Positions 11,250 through 23,373 of a stretch of DNA of 64,000 nt are shown here, piece by piece. The translations under genes were made by a program, and so were the position numbers. The stretch lies in NCBI RefSeq assembly GCF_025118155.1, contig NW_026251419.1, forward strand, positions 62,001-126,000, written 5' to 3'. Source of the DNA: Cokeromyces recurvatus (lineage: Eukaryota; Mucoromycota; Mucoromycetes; Mucorales; Mucoraceae). The notes beneath the pieces were generated by a model. It was not told the DNA's origin and made no database searches. It saw nothing but the letters and a program-made list of their open reading frames with translations. Position 1 is the stretch's first letter. Each line of letters starts with the position of its first letter.

Positions 11250-13052
11250 ATGTCTGGTAATGCAAATTAAAAACATAATTATTAATAATCAAACATAAAA
11301 GTGATAAATACTCTATTTTTTTTTTTTTTCGTATCTTTTTTTAACCTTTTTTCTTCCTTTTTTTTTTTTTTTTTTTTTTTTTATTTCAGCTATTCAACGA
11401 CTTCGACAAATACATACATCCATAAAAAAGATGCCACCACTTCCTAAACCTACAAAGAAAGAATATGATTATATTGTGATTGGTGCTGGTTCTGGCGGTA
11501 TGGCAGGCGCTAGAAGAGCAGCGGGTGTTCATGGTGCCAGTGTTGCTATGATTGAAAAACACAGTGTTCTCGGTGGAACCTGTGTGAATGTGGGTTGTGT
11601 CCCTAAAAAAGTAATGTGGAATACAGCCTCCATCTTTGAAACTTTACGTCAGGCTAAAGGTTATGGTTATGAGTTTAGCGACGTTAAATTTGATTGGAAT
11701 ACAATTAAACAAAAACGAGATGCTTATATTCAACGTTTAAATGGTATCTATGATAGAAATGCTGAAAGAGAAAATGTAGAGCATTTCCATGGTTATGCCT
11801 CCTTTGTTGATAACAACACCCTTCGTGTCGAGAGTCGCGATAACGATCATTCTACTTTTGAAATCAAGGGGAAAAAATTTTTGATTGCTACGGGTAGTCA
11901 TGCTATTGTACCTAATATCCCTGGGGCTGAGCTTGGTATCACGTCAGATGGATTCTTTGAGTTAGAACATCAACCTAAACGTGTGGCTGTGGTAGGTACA
12001 GGCTACATTGGTATTGAGTTAGCTGGTATTTTCCATTCCCTTGGATCAAACGTTACTGTCTTTTCCCGTACAAAACAAATCTTGAGAAAGTTTGATACGA
12101 TTATTAAGGATACTTTATTGGACCACATGCAGAAAGTAGGTGTTCAGTTTACATTTGATTCTAAGGTCACTGCCTTGAGAAAGACAGATACAGGGATCAC
12201 TGTTGAATTTGAATCTGATGGTGAAAAGGGTCAACTTGAAGTTGATTGTGTTCTTTGGGCTGTGGGTCGTGCTGCTTCTACAGATGGATTAAATTTAGAT
12301 GCCGTTGGTGTGAAATTGAATGAAAAGAAACAAATTATTGTTGATGAATATCAAAATACAACTGCAGAAAATATTTATGCCCTTGGTGATGTTATTGGAA
12401 AAGCTGAATTGACTCCAGGTAATATAAGAAATAGAAATAGAAATATACACAACACATTAGCCATGAGGTGAGATAAATACTTATTTTATATACATATTAT
12501 ATTTTTTTAATATCTAGTTGCAATTGCTGCTTCTCGTAAATTGAGTGATCGTCTCTTTGGTGTCCCAAGTTTGAGAAAGCTAAATTGGATTATGTAAATA
12601 TCCCTACTGTCGTTTTTCTCATCCTACATCAGGTACCATTGGTTACACTGAAGAAGAAGCTCGTAAGAAGTTTGGTGATGACAATATTAAGGTCTATACA
12701 TCTCGATTTGGTAACATGTATTTCAGTGTCCTTGATGAAAAGGAACCTACTGCCTATAAGATTATCGTAACTGGACCCGAAGAAAAGGTAGTGGGTCTTC
12801 ACATCATTGGTAGAGGAAGTGATGAAATCCTTCAAGGTTTTGGTGTAGCTATTCGTATGGGTGCAACTAAGGCTGATTTTGATAATTGTGTTGCTATTCA
12901 TCCAACATCTGCTGAAGAATTGGTAAGAATTTTGTTTAAAAAAAAATATATATTTATTTAAAGCCTTATTGGACTCATTATTCTTTTTTTTTGTTTCCAT
13001 ATAACAGGTTACTATGCGATATAATTATACATTAAAAAAAATGCTTATTTAA
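11250..13052 (+). CDS. GLR1: Glutathione reductase (NADPH), probably dual-localised
   Basis: FAD-dependent disulfide oxidoreductase that regenerates reduced glutathione with NADPH. Exon 1 is 7 nt (11250-11256, ATG TCT G); exon 2 is 11390-12418, exon 3 12518-12922, exon 4 from 13008. Splicing exon 1 gives [16 protein letters not shown], a basic amphipathic presequence, before a second ATG at 11431 ([10 protein letters not shown]). Motifs: FAD GAGSGG, redox-active [18 protein letters not shown]-binding [13 protein letters not shown], second FAD segment NIYALGDV, catalytic His in HPTSAEEL. Exon 3 holds two compensating indels: a base missing near 12560 ([12 protein letters not shown] expected) and an extra T in 12613-12617 ([13 protein letters not shown] expected). 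The end reads on a few codons beyond the usual VTMR, so the exact stop is uncertain. Convergent with SPC2. Confidence 0.94.
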
Positions 13053-13226
13053 ATTATTACAATTATAAAGTGAAAATAAGATTATACATTGCTAGTATAG
13101 AAATATAAATAATATTTATGGAATAAATCCATTATGTTTATTACACTAATGTCCTTTTATTGCAACACGTGATGCTACAAGTCTTATAACAAGCAATCAG
13201 AGAAGCATTCATTCCTTTTCAAGGAA

Positions 13227-14079
13227 CTATAAAACTGTCTTTATATTATTTTTCATGTAGTTTTGTTTAAGTGATAATAAATAATTATTTAAATCTTTAT
13301 CCATAACTTCTCTAATCAAAACTCCCTTTTCATTAAACCATGTTGTCATGTTTGGATTAACTACAGATTGAACGGTCTTTCCTTTTACTCGATCACTATA
13401 AACCATTGTAAGCTTATACAAAGGTGAGGTTTTATCAAATTCTGATGATATTTTCAATGTGCCTGTAACCTAATCATATAGTCAGAATACATTTTTCTTT
13501 CTCTTTCTTTTTTTTTTTTTTTTTTTTCTTAATTTACCTTTCCATCTACTTTTTGATGACCAACAAAGATTTCCCCTTTTTCAACAAAATATGTATATAC
13601 AAGCAATATTGATTGAAGGATCCAATAAACAATAACACACATTGTAGTTACATGAAGTGCCTCATTAAAACTTGTTTTATACTCATTCAAGAATGCGCCT
13701 CCTGCAATAAAGCAAGATATAAATCCAAGAATTAACTTGAAATCAGTATGCACATGAGATTGAGTAAAGTGTTGTTCTTTTGAATAATACTATTTAAAAG
13801 GGAATCATTTAATTACTCGAATTTCTTTATCCTTTCTACTCTCACCCCTCCCCTTCTCCTCTTTTTTTTTTTTTTTTTTTTAAGAATAAAATATTTTCAT
13901 GTGTCTAATATTTTACACGAGAAAGCTCATCATCAACAGCATTCCTTAATTGAGTAGCATCATATTTATTAGTTACTTCAACTGGGTCAAGTGCTTCTTC
14001 TAAATGAATTTTAAATAATTTAAAACAAATGATTCTATCTTGGTAATTTAAATGTACCTTTAGTTATTGTTTGGGTCAT
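13227..14079 (-). CDS. SPC2: Signal peptidase complex subunit 2 (Spc2/SPC25)
   Basis: ER-membrane accessory subunit of signal peptidase, linking it to the translocon. Exons 14079-14058, 13999-13917, 13789-13538 and 13469-13227 join with consistent phase. The protein starts MTQTITKEEALDPVEVTNKY, then has two membrane segments with the family pattern DFKLILGFISCFIAGGAF and VIVYWILQSILLVYTYFVEKG, followed by IFVGHQKVDGK and a cytosolic SS-FDKTSPLYKLTMVY domain. About 190 residues, normal size. No frame breaks. The 3' end lies about 175 bases from that of glutathione reductase on the opposite strand. Confidence 0.9.
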
Positions 14080-15615
14080 TTTTTAAAGAATAAAAAATAA
14101 AGGGAGGAGGAGGAGAAGGGAGGAAAATAAAAAATGGTGCATATATCATTTAACGCGATGATGATTACTACTGCCACGTCGCCCAATTAAAGAGCCGCTT
14201 TATAACACAACGACGACTCTCTGTCTCTCTCTCTCTTTTATTTATTTATTTATTTATTTAAGCTATGTAATTCGGAATAAAGTATCTTGATACAGCCGTC
14301 ATCCTCTGTCGTCTTCTCTTTTTTCCTTTTTATACAACCTGACTTTTTTCTTTTGCTGCTTGCTGCTGCATTGTCCTGTAAGGAACTTGTGTATCGCTTG
14401 CGTTGCGGTAAGGAGATGACAATGAAAGAGGGTTCATGACGGTACATAAATGGCATATCTTATAAAAGAGTATTATAATGTTAAATGAATGAATATTGGT
14501 AAAATAAAGATAGAAGAGAGAGATATATATATATTTATATATTTATATATTTATATATTTTTTTTCCTCTCTCCACTTTATGTATTGCTTTTATGAAATA
14601 ATGAAATTCTTTGTAACGGTCATTATCTTTTAATTTAATTGTTTAAAATTGAGTAAAATAATAATAAAATAAATCTAAAAAAAAAAAGAAAAAAAAAAAA
14701 AAAAAGAAAAGAATAGCTTAAAAATACACTTATTTAAAAATAAACAAAAGTATCGTAAAAAGAAAGGGAGGACGGGGAAAGTAACGCGAAAGACCATGTT
14801 AAAAGGATACCAGCAATGGTGAAATAGTAACATACTTTGTGGAAAAAAAAATATACATGTATTATGTATCTATGCTAGGATATACGAATAGAGTAAAATA
14901 ATAATAATAATATTCTACTTAAAACAGCAGTAGTCAATTGTATTCATTACAATAAATCTAAAAATATGTTCTTTAATGTAGTATGTATTGTTATTATTTG
15001 GTCTGTCAAAATTAGACTAATAAAAAAAAAAGACATTCTTCAATAGTCATAGTTATTATAAAGTAACGATTTTAAACTAGTACATGGCTTCAGAACAAAG
15101 AAGAAATCACTCGGAAATAATATATTAGATTCTTAAATAATAAACAAGTCGTCTTGGGAAGAGAAGAAAAAAAAATACTTTATATACAAGCTATAACTTG
15201 GTCACTTTAAAATGCTGCAATAACTATCCTGAAAACGATATTATGTTCTTCTTTTTTGATATATTACGCTTTATAGCAAAGTACCTTTATTATCATTCAA
15301 GTTCCTAAATATCAATTAATTATCCTGTAATACACATCATGTACCTCTTCCTCTCTTCTTCTTCTCTCTCTCTCTCTGTCTGTCTCTGTCTGTCTCTTTC
15401 TGCTTTATCTTTATTAATCTAACTTGGACATAGGCTCGATATATTATTAAAAGTGCTCACAAAAAAAAATCATCATTAAATTTATTAATAAATTTGTTTA
15501 ACCGTACATTATTAGGCTTAAGATATAAATAGAGATTAAACGTGTTATTATTTAATAAGATATAGAAAGAAGAAAAAAATGGAGAGGGAAGAAAGAGGGT
15601 AAAAAAAAAAAATAC

Positions 15616-15646
<31 letters not shown>

Positions 15647-15681
15647 ATTATTACTATTATTACTATTATTATGCCTTTTTT
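14080..15681. other. Gene-poor spacer with microsatellites
   Basis: 1.6 kb containing CT repeats (about 14219-14237 and 15355-15405), a TTTA repeat (14238-14261), TTTATA repeats (14525-14560) and an ATT triplet array (15616-15672). A 68-codon basic ORF lies on the minus strand at 14250-14456 (MPFMYRHEPSF...), without recognisable domain; it may be noise. No other gene seen. Confidence 0.5.
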
Positions 15682-17990
15682 TTATGGGCAGTTATCTGCA
15701 AGTTGTCCAATACAAGTAGCTACAACCACATTGCCTTTAATATTAGAGATCTTAAAGACAGCTTGAAGAATAGCAGCAATACCTTGACCAGCGATTAAAC
15801 CACCAGCTGCACTGAACATCAAGTCCTCATGGGCTTCTGGATCCACACGTTTCCAGATCTTACCACCTAACCAACCAAGGAACATAGAAAAGGGAACCTC
15901 AGGTTGAGGGTTAATCATGGAGATACCGATAGCACTAATGGAGGGGAAGTAACGATGATACTTTTGAGGTAAGAGGAACTGACGACAGAGGGGTAAGACA
16001 ACAGCAGCGACAGCACAAACAATAGTAGCAATAATAGATCCTTTACTAAGAGGATCACCATTACCAGTCAACAATAATGTCACGTTTTTCCATGCAGTGA
16101 CAGCGACTAAACCAAATTCACAGTCAGAGGCTTCAATATCAGGGTCAATGATACAAGGATAAGCTTCAGCGAATAAGATAAAGAAACCGACAGCAACGGC
16201 AATAGCGAAAAAGGAGGCAACCAATTGAGCAAGGAATTGAGATCGTGGTGAGGCACCTACAAGTTGACCTGTCTTCAAGTCACCTACCATGTCGACAGCT
16301 TGAGAGGCAGCTGAAGCGGAGATGTTACCAGCCATCAAGTTATTCTTCATGACTGCATTTTGATTTTCTGCAGGCATCTTTGCAAATACCAATTGGGACA
16401 TCTTACCGATAGATCCAACAGGGTTGATATCTGTTTCACCGGAGGCTTGAATACCAACAAATGAAAGAATAAAACCTAAAATAACGGCAATCAGCGATTG
16501 ATAGACGGGCATACCAAAGTATCTACCCATAATAGCACAAGTAAAGACGATAGAGACAAATGTACCCGATACCCACCAGGAGGCAGGCACTAATTGGTCC
16601 GGAGCAAAGATTTCATTTTCATCTACCTGTGAATTGTAACGGTTATTTTGTTCATCTGTTAATGTTGAACGGAGAACGATGCGACGGAAATAGTTAACAC
16701 CACGCATAAACGCAAGTCGAAGCTCTTCAACACCACCCTTCACGCCACGCCAAAGAGAATCGTAATGAAGGAAAAGTTCAGTGAAGGCTGAAAGTGCCAT
16801 GAGGGCAATACCAGGCCATAAAAAGAAACGATTTGTTGTGTCACCAGCAGCATTGAAGCCCAAAGGTGCAATAAAGGTACCATTTTGGACAAGAAGAGGA
16901 CCAATAATACCATAGATAACAACTGATGAAATAAAGAAGGAAAGAACAGTAGAACCAGGTGTCATTAAGCCTGCTCCAAAGAATGGAAAATCCCAACAGA
17001 AATACCATCCCCAATCAAGATCAGCACTCATCAAAGGGGTGTAATTAGCAGCATTACCAATATAATAGAAGATATGAACTAATAAAAAAAAATTGTGTAA
17101 ATATATTTATATATGATATGAATCTAAGGTTGACTATATATATATATACATATATACTTACGTATATCTAAGAAAGGAAGCCAGAAGGAAATAAGCTTCC
17201 AAAAGAATGAAAGAAGGAACCAAAAACCCATCCAACGAGCTTTCTGCATTGCTTTTTTCTCACCTTCCATAGTATCATGAAGGGAAAGAATGGTGATAGC
17301 AGCGGCACGAGGAGTAGGGAAAGTTAAATCTTGTTTAACAACAAAGTGATTACGAAGAGGAACAGCAAAGAATAAACCATAGAATGCACAAGAGATTGTG
17401 AAAAGAAGAAGAGCAACAGCATCATCTCTAGGCGTTGTCATGAGACCAAGCTTATACATGGCAGGAATACCAGAAACAAAACCAGCAGCAAGACCGCCAG
17501 CGGTTGTTGCTGCTGATTGCGCAGAACAGTTTTCTTTTGGACCAAAATAACCACCACCCCATTTAGGAGGAAGTATTCTTGATAAGGGCTTTAAAATAGC
17601 AAAAGAAAAAATGGCACCAAAGAGTGATGCACCAAATGTCCAACCAATCTTCAAACCGAGATATGTGTTAGATGCAGCTAATTTAAATAGAAAGATGATA
17701 TATTAGTATTTTTCTTTACATTTGCTTTCATATATATATATATATATATATATGTATTTATGATATGGAACGCGCTTAATACCAACTAAACAACCAAGTA
17801 AGGAACCGACAATAGAAGCACGCCAAGTGAAATGAAATTCCTCAGTAACACGGTTGAATGAAGACTTTTCATGAGCTTGATTGTCTATACTATCTCCATC
17901 TCTAATATAATCTTTCTTTTCGTCTCTAAATGATGATGTCGTTGGAGAATCCAATTCGAATTTTTCATTAACGACAGCAGGCGTTGTCAT
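15682..17990 (-). CDS. OPT-family (oligopeptide/YSL-type) membrane transporter
   Basis: Proton-coupled transporter of the OPT superfamily; substrates may be small peptides or metal chelates. Exons 17990-17783, 17677-17162 and 17078-15682 give 706 residues with intact frame and exact phase. The N-terminus is cytosolic and charged, then FTWRASIVGSLLGCLVAAS starts the first membrane helix, followed by NTYLGLKIGWTFGASLFGAI, a hallmark of the OPT N-terminal repeat. Other conserved pieces include FPTPRAAA, GMPVYQSLIAVILGF, MVGDLKTGQLVGASPR and FSAAGGLIAGQGI. At least twelve hydrophobic segments are visible. It is closer to the YSL/TIGR00733-type clade than to yeast Opt1 by these motifs (from memory). 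Codons such as GTC, ACC and GGT are frequent, suggesting good expression. Confidence 0.92.
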
Positions 17991-20900
17991 AATATGTTTT
18001 GTATATACTCTTTTGTAGTTGTTTTATTTTACGTTAACAAGTAAACACGTATATATAAATACTATAGTTGATTAAAGGAATATGTATGTATGTATAAATG
18101 TATGCCTGTATGTATATATACTTATATATGTATATATATTTAAATTAAAATATCTTTAAAGAAGAAGAAAATGAAAAAGAAAAAAGAAGAGTAAAATGTG
18201 ATAAAACGATTATTTTATTTTATTTTATTTATAACTCGTTCTAATTGATATTTTAATGATATACAATTACTGTTGCATCCTCATATGATTCTTAAATTAT
18301 TATTGTAATGATAAAGATTGGCCCATATTTCGCACGATATAAGCTGGTACAACTATGAAAAGGGACTTGCTTCTTTTTTTTTTCCCGTGAATTTTTCTCT
18401 AAAAGGCAAGCATAAAAAACTTAATATCATCTCTGGTTTGACATACTTTGCCCTTAATCGGGAAATTCTTCCCTAAAAAAGATAGTCTTTAAATTTAATG
18501 TCATTTGCCTCTTTTTTTTTCATTTCGTTTTGATTACTAATTTTGGACTTTAGCATTGATTACCAGATCATAGTTTTAACAATAGTTATTTTTTTTTTTT
18601 CAATCAATATATGTAAATATCGATACAGATATAATAATGCCCTTTATTTTGTTTCTCTTAAATCTAAATGATTAAAGATACTATATTACTTACTATAACT
18701 ATCTCTAATGTAATAATAATGAGCATGAATAAATGTGTTTATATTATGTAGGACTAAAAAATTTCCTTAAAAAAAAATAAAATAAATAAAAAACAGAGAG
18801 TCGTACGCTTAAAATTCTTCATCTTCTTTTCGTTCCTTAATATGTGTATGAAAAAAAAAAAAGAAATAGTAAAAATTGCTATAGACAGTAATATCTTTCT
18901 TTTTTTTATTTTGGATAGATTTTTATTATAGAAAGTGAAGAAGAAAGTCATACTTTATCTCTCTCTCTCCTTCACACACGCATACAATTTTCTCTTTTTC
19001 TAATTACATAATATATCAGTATTTCTTTGTGATAGCAATTTTGTTTTCTAGACTCAGAAGGTATCTAGTTAACTGATGAACATTACACAGAATATGAGTT
19101 AAAGCTGATCTGTTAAATGATTGGAACTTTTCTTCTCCATGTAACCAATAATTTGCTGGTTGCAAACCCAAAGAAAAAAAAAAGGAAAATTAAGTTTATT
19201 AGGCTTTATTTATTATAATAACATGAATCTCGTTTACTATTATATTCTTGATTAAGAGTAATAGACTTTTCTATCAGTAAACAAAGGCATCTTATATATT
19301 AAACCTAAATATGTCTATTATGGATCTGAAAATCAATAAATCTATTTCAATATCCGTGTATAACAGTATAGAAAAAAAAAAGTACCCATTCATATAAAAA
19401 AAAACGCTTATCTATTACACAAACTTACACTGATTATTGGTTTTTTTTTCGCAGCACAAATATACAAATATCTATCTTTTATTTTTTGCATGTTATTTTT
19501 AGTTTTTGTGCACCAGTTTTAATTTTTCTTTACAAAAAAAATAAAAAAAAAAGTAAACCTTATTTAATTTTGTAAAGTCCAATTGAGCGCAAGCTGTTTT
19601 AACCACTAAATTCACTCAGACTAGTTCATAATATAGAAAGTAGAAAAACAACTCCTCTCTTCCTTTCGGGCATATAGGACCAAAAAAAATGTAAAGATAG
19701 AAAGTATAAAAAGGAAATGCATATATTATAAGCTAGTATATTGGTAACCAATAATAATAATGATGTTTCAATAATAATCATGCTATGCTATATATCAAAT
19801 CTATGAGGAATTATGTTTGCTAAAAGGACTAATTTTTTTCAATGTATTCCTTTAATATGTTCGCCTATTAATTGATTTGAGGATATTTGGAACGTTAGTA
19901 ATTACATGTTCTAATATTCGCTTTTACTTGTATAAAAATAATTAGAGATTGCGTGTTGAAATTGTTTAGGTTGCGTATAACAATTGATTATTTTACGCAT
20001 GCGTTTATGGGCAACACAATTATAAAAAAAGGGAAATACATGATGCTTAACCTATTTATGGCAATCCTTGAATGCTACCAGCAACAGGTTAATATTATGC
20101 TCTATGGTAAGATATTCCTATTTTATATATATGTATATACATATATCGATCTTAAATTTCGACTAGAATGGTTCGATTAGATCAACAAATAACGAGTATT
20201 ATAAAATTATGGAAAATCATATCTATAATTACAAATATCGAAATAAAGAGTTGCATTGTCCATTATAAAGATAAATTCCTGTCATAATGCGCTTATTAAA
20301 GATGACCTTGACATTTATAATCAATTTCAAAACATGCATACCAAATCTTCCGACTTTTTATTGTATTTTTATGGCATTATTCTTACTTGCTTTTTGCTAT
20401 TGAGAAAAAAAGCTACTTTGCCAGAAATACAAATCATGTCTGTATTTTACATTAGTTAAACGTTGTACATTGATTTCTCTAATATATGTGGAAGGTATAT
20501 TAACAAAATAGTTATATCTGTGCACAAAAATAAATTTAAAAAAAAAGGATATCAAGGGTAGCTTTTTATTTATTTTATTCTTCTTTTTTATATATAAAAG
20601 CAATTCAGATCAGCTTATTATATTAGCACTACCGTGTCCTACTAATATATTTTACAATATATCACTAAATAAGATGACTGTTGAGTTTTATAGAAAGGAT
20701 AATTGTGCATAATTTATGTGTAATAATAATGCTTCTTATTATAGTGCTGTTTATTATAATGCAGCATATACAAGTTCTGGTCAGCAAAATTTAGTTCAGG
20801 GACTACTGCCTTTATTTTATTTTATTTTTTTAAAAAAAAGCTTCTAATTTAAGACCAGTTACAACCTTTATTGATGCATACTCTGCAATAAAAAAAACAC

Positions 20901-21467
20901 TATAAGATATTGACTATTATTCAAAAATAGTTAGAAACCAATTCCAGCTTTCTCTTTAAAAGCTTATTGTACAAGTATTATTATTATTATTTAAAATGCG
21001 ATTTGTTGAGTTACTATAAAAGTAATTAAGAGCACGAATCAAAGCTTAGTTTTTGATACACAATACCATCCAAACAATACAATAGATATTTATACAGGTT
21101 CTTATTAATTAAAGATAGTCAAATATATAGTTTGATCCAGTTAAATTCTGCTGTTCTTCTGATAGTGATTGTTCTTATATTATATCTTGGTCGGGGAATA
21201 TTTGTGTAACTTGTAATATTTACTTGTAGTAGTAGTAGTAGTAATAGTAGCACTTATGTCTAGATGATTACATAATGTTGAAATGAGAAAAAAACTAATA
21301 TTATATTAAATTTGAGTATAGTGTAAACTATATTCCAAGTTGATAAATATTTAAATGGTATCAAATTACATATATTTCAGTAATATAGAAAGTCTCCTTT
21401 TGCATAAATCGAAAAAAAAAATAAACTTAAAAGTGATTAATTTATCGTAGATTGATAGATTAGAACA
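17991..21467. other. 3.5-kb gene-poor region upstream of OPT gene
   Basis: Very AT-rich. I find no ORF with recognisable similarity; those of 60-75 codons (for example 18754-18951 minus, 19953-20180 plus, 20256-20459 plus) look random. Several short T/A runs and an AGT triplet array near 21226-21245. Could hold degraded transposon sequence, but nothing supports a name. Confidence 0.5.
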
Positions 21468-21525
21468 TACAGTGTTTCGCGTTTGAAAATAAAAAGAAAA
21501 AAAATTAGAAGGTTACTGAAATTCG
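21468..21525 (+). repeat. Terminal-inverted-repeat-like end T1
   Basis: Begins TA-CAGTGTTTCGCGTTTG and continues through ATTAGAAGGTTACTG. Nearly the same sequence is found in inverted orientation at 27950-28006. Confidence 0.6.
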
Positions 21526-22123
21526 GTTTCTTTTTTTTTTTTTTCTGGACTGATCAGAGCTAATAATCGAACCAATTAGACTAAAAAACCAAATTGTGCA
21601 AAAAAATATCTGAGGAGGTCAATGATAATTTGCAATTTGACTTTAGTTCTATTCAGCGGTAAAACTGTTTATATAATTTATTTACTTATAGATGAAGAAT
21701 TGGATACTTTTACTTTACATTTGAACTAGAAGTCGGATGAGGATCTTGCAAACAAGCTTTTATTAAATATTAAAAAAAAAACATAAATCTAATTAATCAA
21801 TTCACTTGCTTGGTATTTGTGTTTGGTTTCTCATAAAAAAAATATATGCTGTTTTATCGAAGAATTTAATTTTTTTATATGTAGACACGTTTCAGAGAAT
21901 TATTAGTTTGATTGAGCTGATGCTAAAGGATTATTTATTATATATTGTTCCTCACAGAATGAAAATGATAAAAGATACGCGCCAGAAGTTATTACTATTC
22001 AAAACGAAATTAGCCAAGCTTCAATATTAAAAATTATTCGATACTGTATTTTGGTTTATGAAATAGAAAAAATCTCTTGCCAACAGCTTTGATTATCTCT
22101 AGCTCTAAACTAAATGAAAGGGT

Positions 22124-22556
22124 TGAACTCAATAGAATTTTTGCAAGACTAGTAGAAATTTTTGATCATCAATAGAGAGATAATTGATTTTTATTATAAT
22201 TCAGGAAAACTCAACAACGCAGCAAGAGTTTCTTCCTTTGGAACAGCTGTTAAACCAGAATTTTCCTTTTTCATTTCCATATCAACACGTTCTTCTTCTT
22301 TCAGGCATAAAAATAACGTAGCAATTAGTTCAAACATTTTTACCCAGTTAAAACGGTCACTCCAGTTTGTAGGGATAACTGCAGATCTCAATTCAACAAA
22401 CTTCCATAATCGGTCTTCTTTCAAGTTCATTTTGGAGAGAGTGACTGTATCTTTGATTACTTGAACACCAAAAGTTTTTTTTCAAGGCTGTTTTGAATCG
22501 GCTATTCTTAAAATGACGAAGGATGTAACAAAACCATTGCATTCGACTAAGAGCTT
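22124..22556 (-). repeat. Left arm of a ~435-bp inverted repeat
   Basis: Near-identical reverse complement of 26262-26702. Differences seen are a few small deletions (a six-base and a two-base class difference) plus substitutions at the outer edge. It contains the last third of the orphan ORF's coding sequence and its immediate 3' flank. Confidence 0.85.
22194..22556 (-). pseudogene. Truncated inverted copy of the orphan 543-residue gene
   Basis: Minus-strand reading gives the C-terminal part of the protein encoded at 24999-26630. From residue-level NLKEDRLWKFVELRSAV to the stop at LLSFPEL the two are identical over 78 residues. Upstream, CYILRHFKNSRFKTALKK is conserved but then a small deletion (TTGA lost within the A-run at about 22483-22490) throws it out of frame, and a deletion of a few bases removes the GAL of ECNGALCY. 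There is no N-terminal two-thirds. The copy is therefore a broken fragment. The high identity implies a recent duplication or gene conversion. Confidence 0.8.
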
Positions 22557-22750
22557 CTATTGACTTTTTATTCTTTACTACAGATTCAGTGCGAAAAAAA
22601 AAGCTTTGTAGGAACTCGGAAAATGTAAAAGAGTATAAAATTAATATAATTAGAATTGACATATAGGATTACAAAAAAAAAAAAAAAAAAAAAAAAATGC
22701 AACTTGCCTTATTACATGTTCTTAATCAGAAAAGTTGCTAGGTCAATTAA

Positions 22751-22905
22751 ACAGAACATCGGCGAGCCCCACCGTCACGTCACAAACGCTAGATGATTCT
22801 GCATACCAACCAAAAGTTACAGAGACCTCCCCCTCCCTTCCAGGACTGGCTTTTGTCTGGTTTAACAAGGACTGAGAGGGTGTTTCCCCTTGGATTTATA
22901 GGCTT
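22751..22905 (-). repeat. GC-richer tandem repeat B, copy 1
   Basis: 155 bases starting ACAGAACATCGGCGAGCCCC on the plus strand. Repeated almost exactly at 22931-23086 after a 25-base spacer. On the minus strand it begins with CCTATAAATCC, a TATA-box-like motif. Base composition is clearly higher in G+C than all surrounding DNA. Confidence 0.85.
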
Positions 22906-22930
22906 TTAATTACTAGCAAAACTCATTACC

Positions 22931-23086
22931 ACAGAACATCGGCGAGCCCCACCGTCACGTCACAAACGCTAGATGATTCTGCATACCAACCAAAAGTTAC
23001 AGAGACCTCCCCCTCCCTTCCAGGACTGGCTTTTGTCTGGTTTAACAAGGACTGAAGAGGGTGTTTCCCTTTGGATTTATAGGCTT
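22931..23086 (-). repeat. GC-richer tandem repeat B, copy 2
   Basis: Second copy of repeat B, differing from copy 1 by compensating single-base indels near the 3' side (ACTGAGAGGG versus ACTGAAGAGG). The 180-base periodicity and near identity point to recent duplication. No ORF in it resembles a known protein. Confidence 0.85.
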
Positions 23087-23117
23087 GGTAATGAAAAGAA
23101 AAAAAAAACACACACGT

Positions 23118-23237
23118 AGGGATTTTATTTAAATAAATCGCAATTTTTTTACCCCACTACGTCATATGTTTTATTTAATGACCGCTTAGAGTTATAGCAT
23201 TCAGGTACATACTTTTTTTTTTTTGAGAGCTTGTTGC
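23118..23237 (+). repeat. Tandem repeat A, copy 1
   Basis: About 120 bases containing CCACTACGTCATATG, CATTCAGGTACATA, a T-run and GAGAGCTTGTTGCAG. The adjacent copy 2 follows directly. Copies differ by scattered substitutions, so they are older than repeat B. Confidence 0.85.
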
Positions 23238-23358
23238 AGGGGTTTTATTTAATTAAATCGTAATTTTTTTACCCTACTACGTCATATGTTTTATTTAATG
23301 ATCGCTTAGAGCTGTAGCATTCAGGTACATATTTTTTTTTTTGAGAGCTTGTTGCAGG
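23238..23358 (+). repeat. Tandem repeat A, copy 2
   Basis: Head-to-tail with copy 1, ending again at GAGAGCTTGTTGCAG. Contains CCTACTACGTCATATG as in copy 3. Confidence 0.85.
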
Positions 23359-23373
23359 CACTGGAGATAATTA

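Noticed and set aside
14250..14456. 68-codon minus-strand ORF as a real gene
   Set aside because: No conserved motif, low-complexity basic composition, no splice or neighbour evidence.
17991..21467. tRNA or other structured RNA genes
   Set aside because: Scanned by eye for B-box-like GGTTCRANYCC with matching A box; no cloverleaf could be built. A covariance-model search would be needed to be sure.
22751..23086. Repeat B as a tRNA-derived SINE
   Set aside because: No convincing A box or B box in correct spacing; only a TATA-like motif is seen.
23118..23358. CRISPR-like array
   Set aside because: Units are about 120 bases, adjacent and without unique spacers; the organism is a eukaryote.
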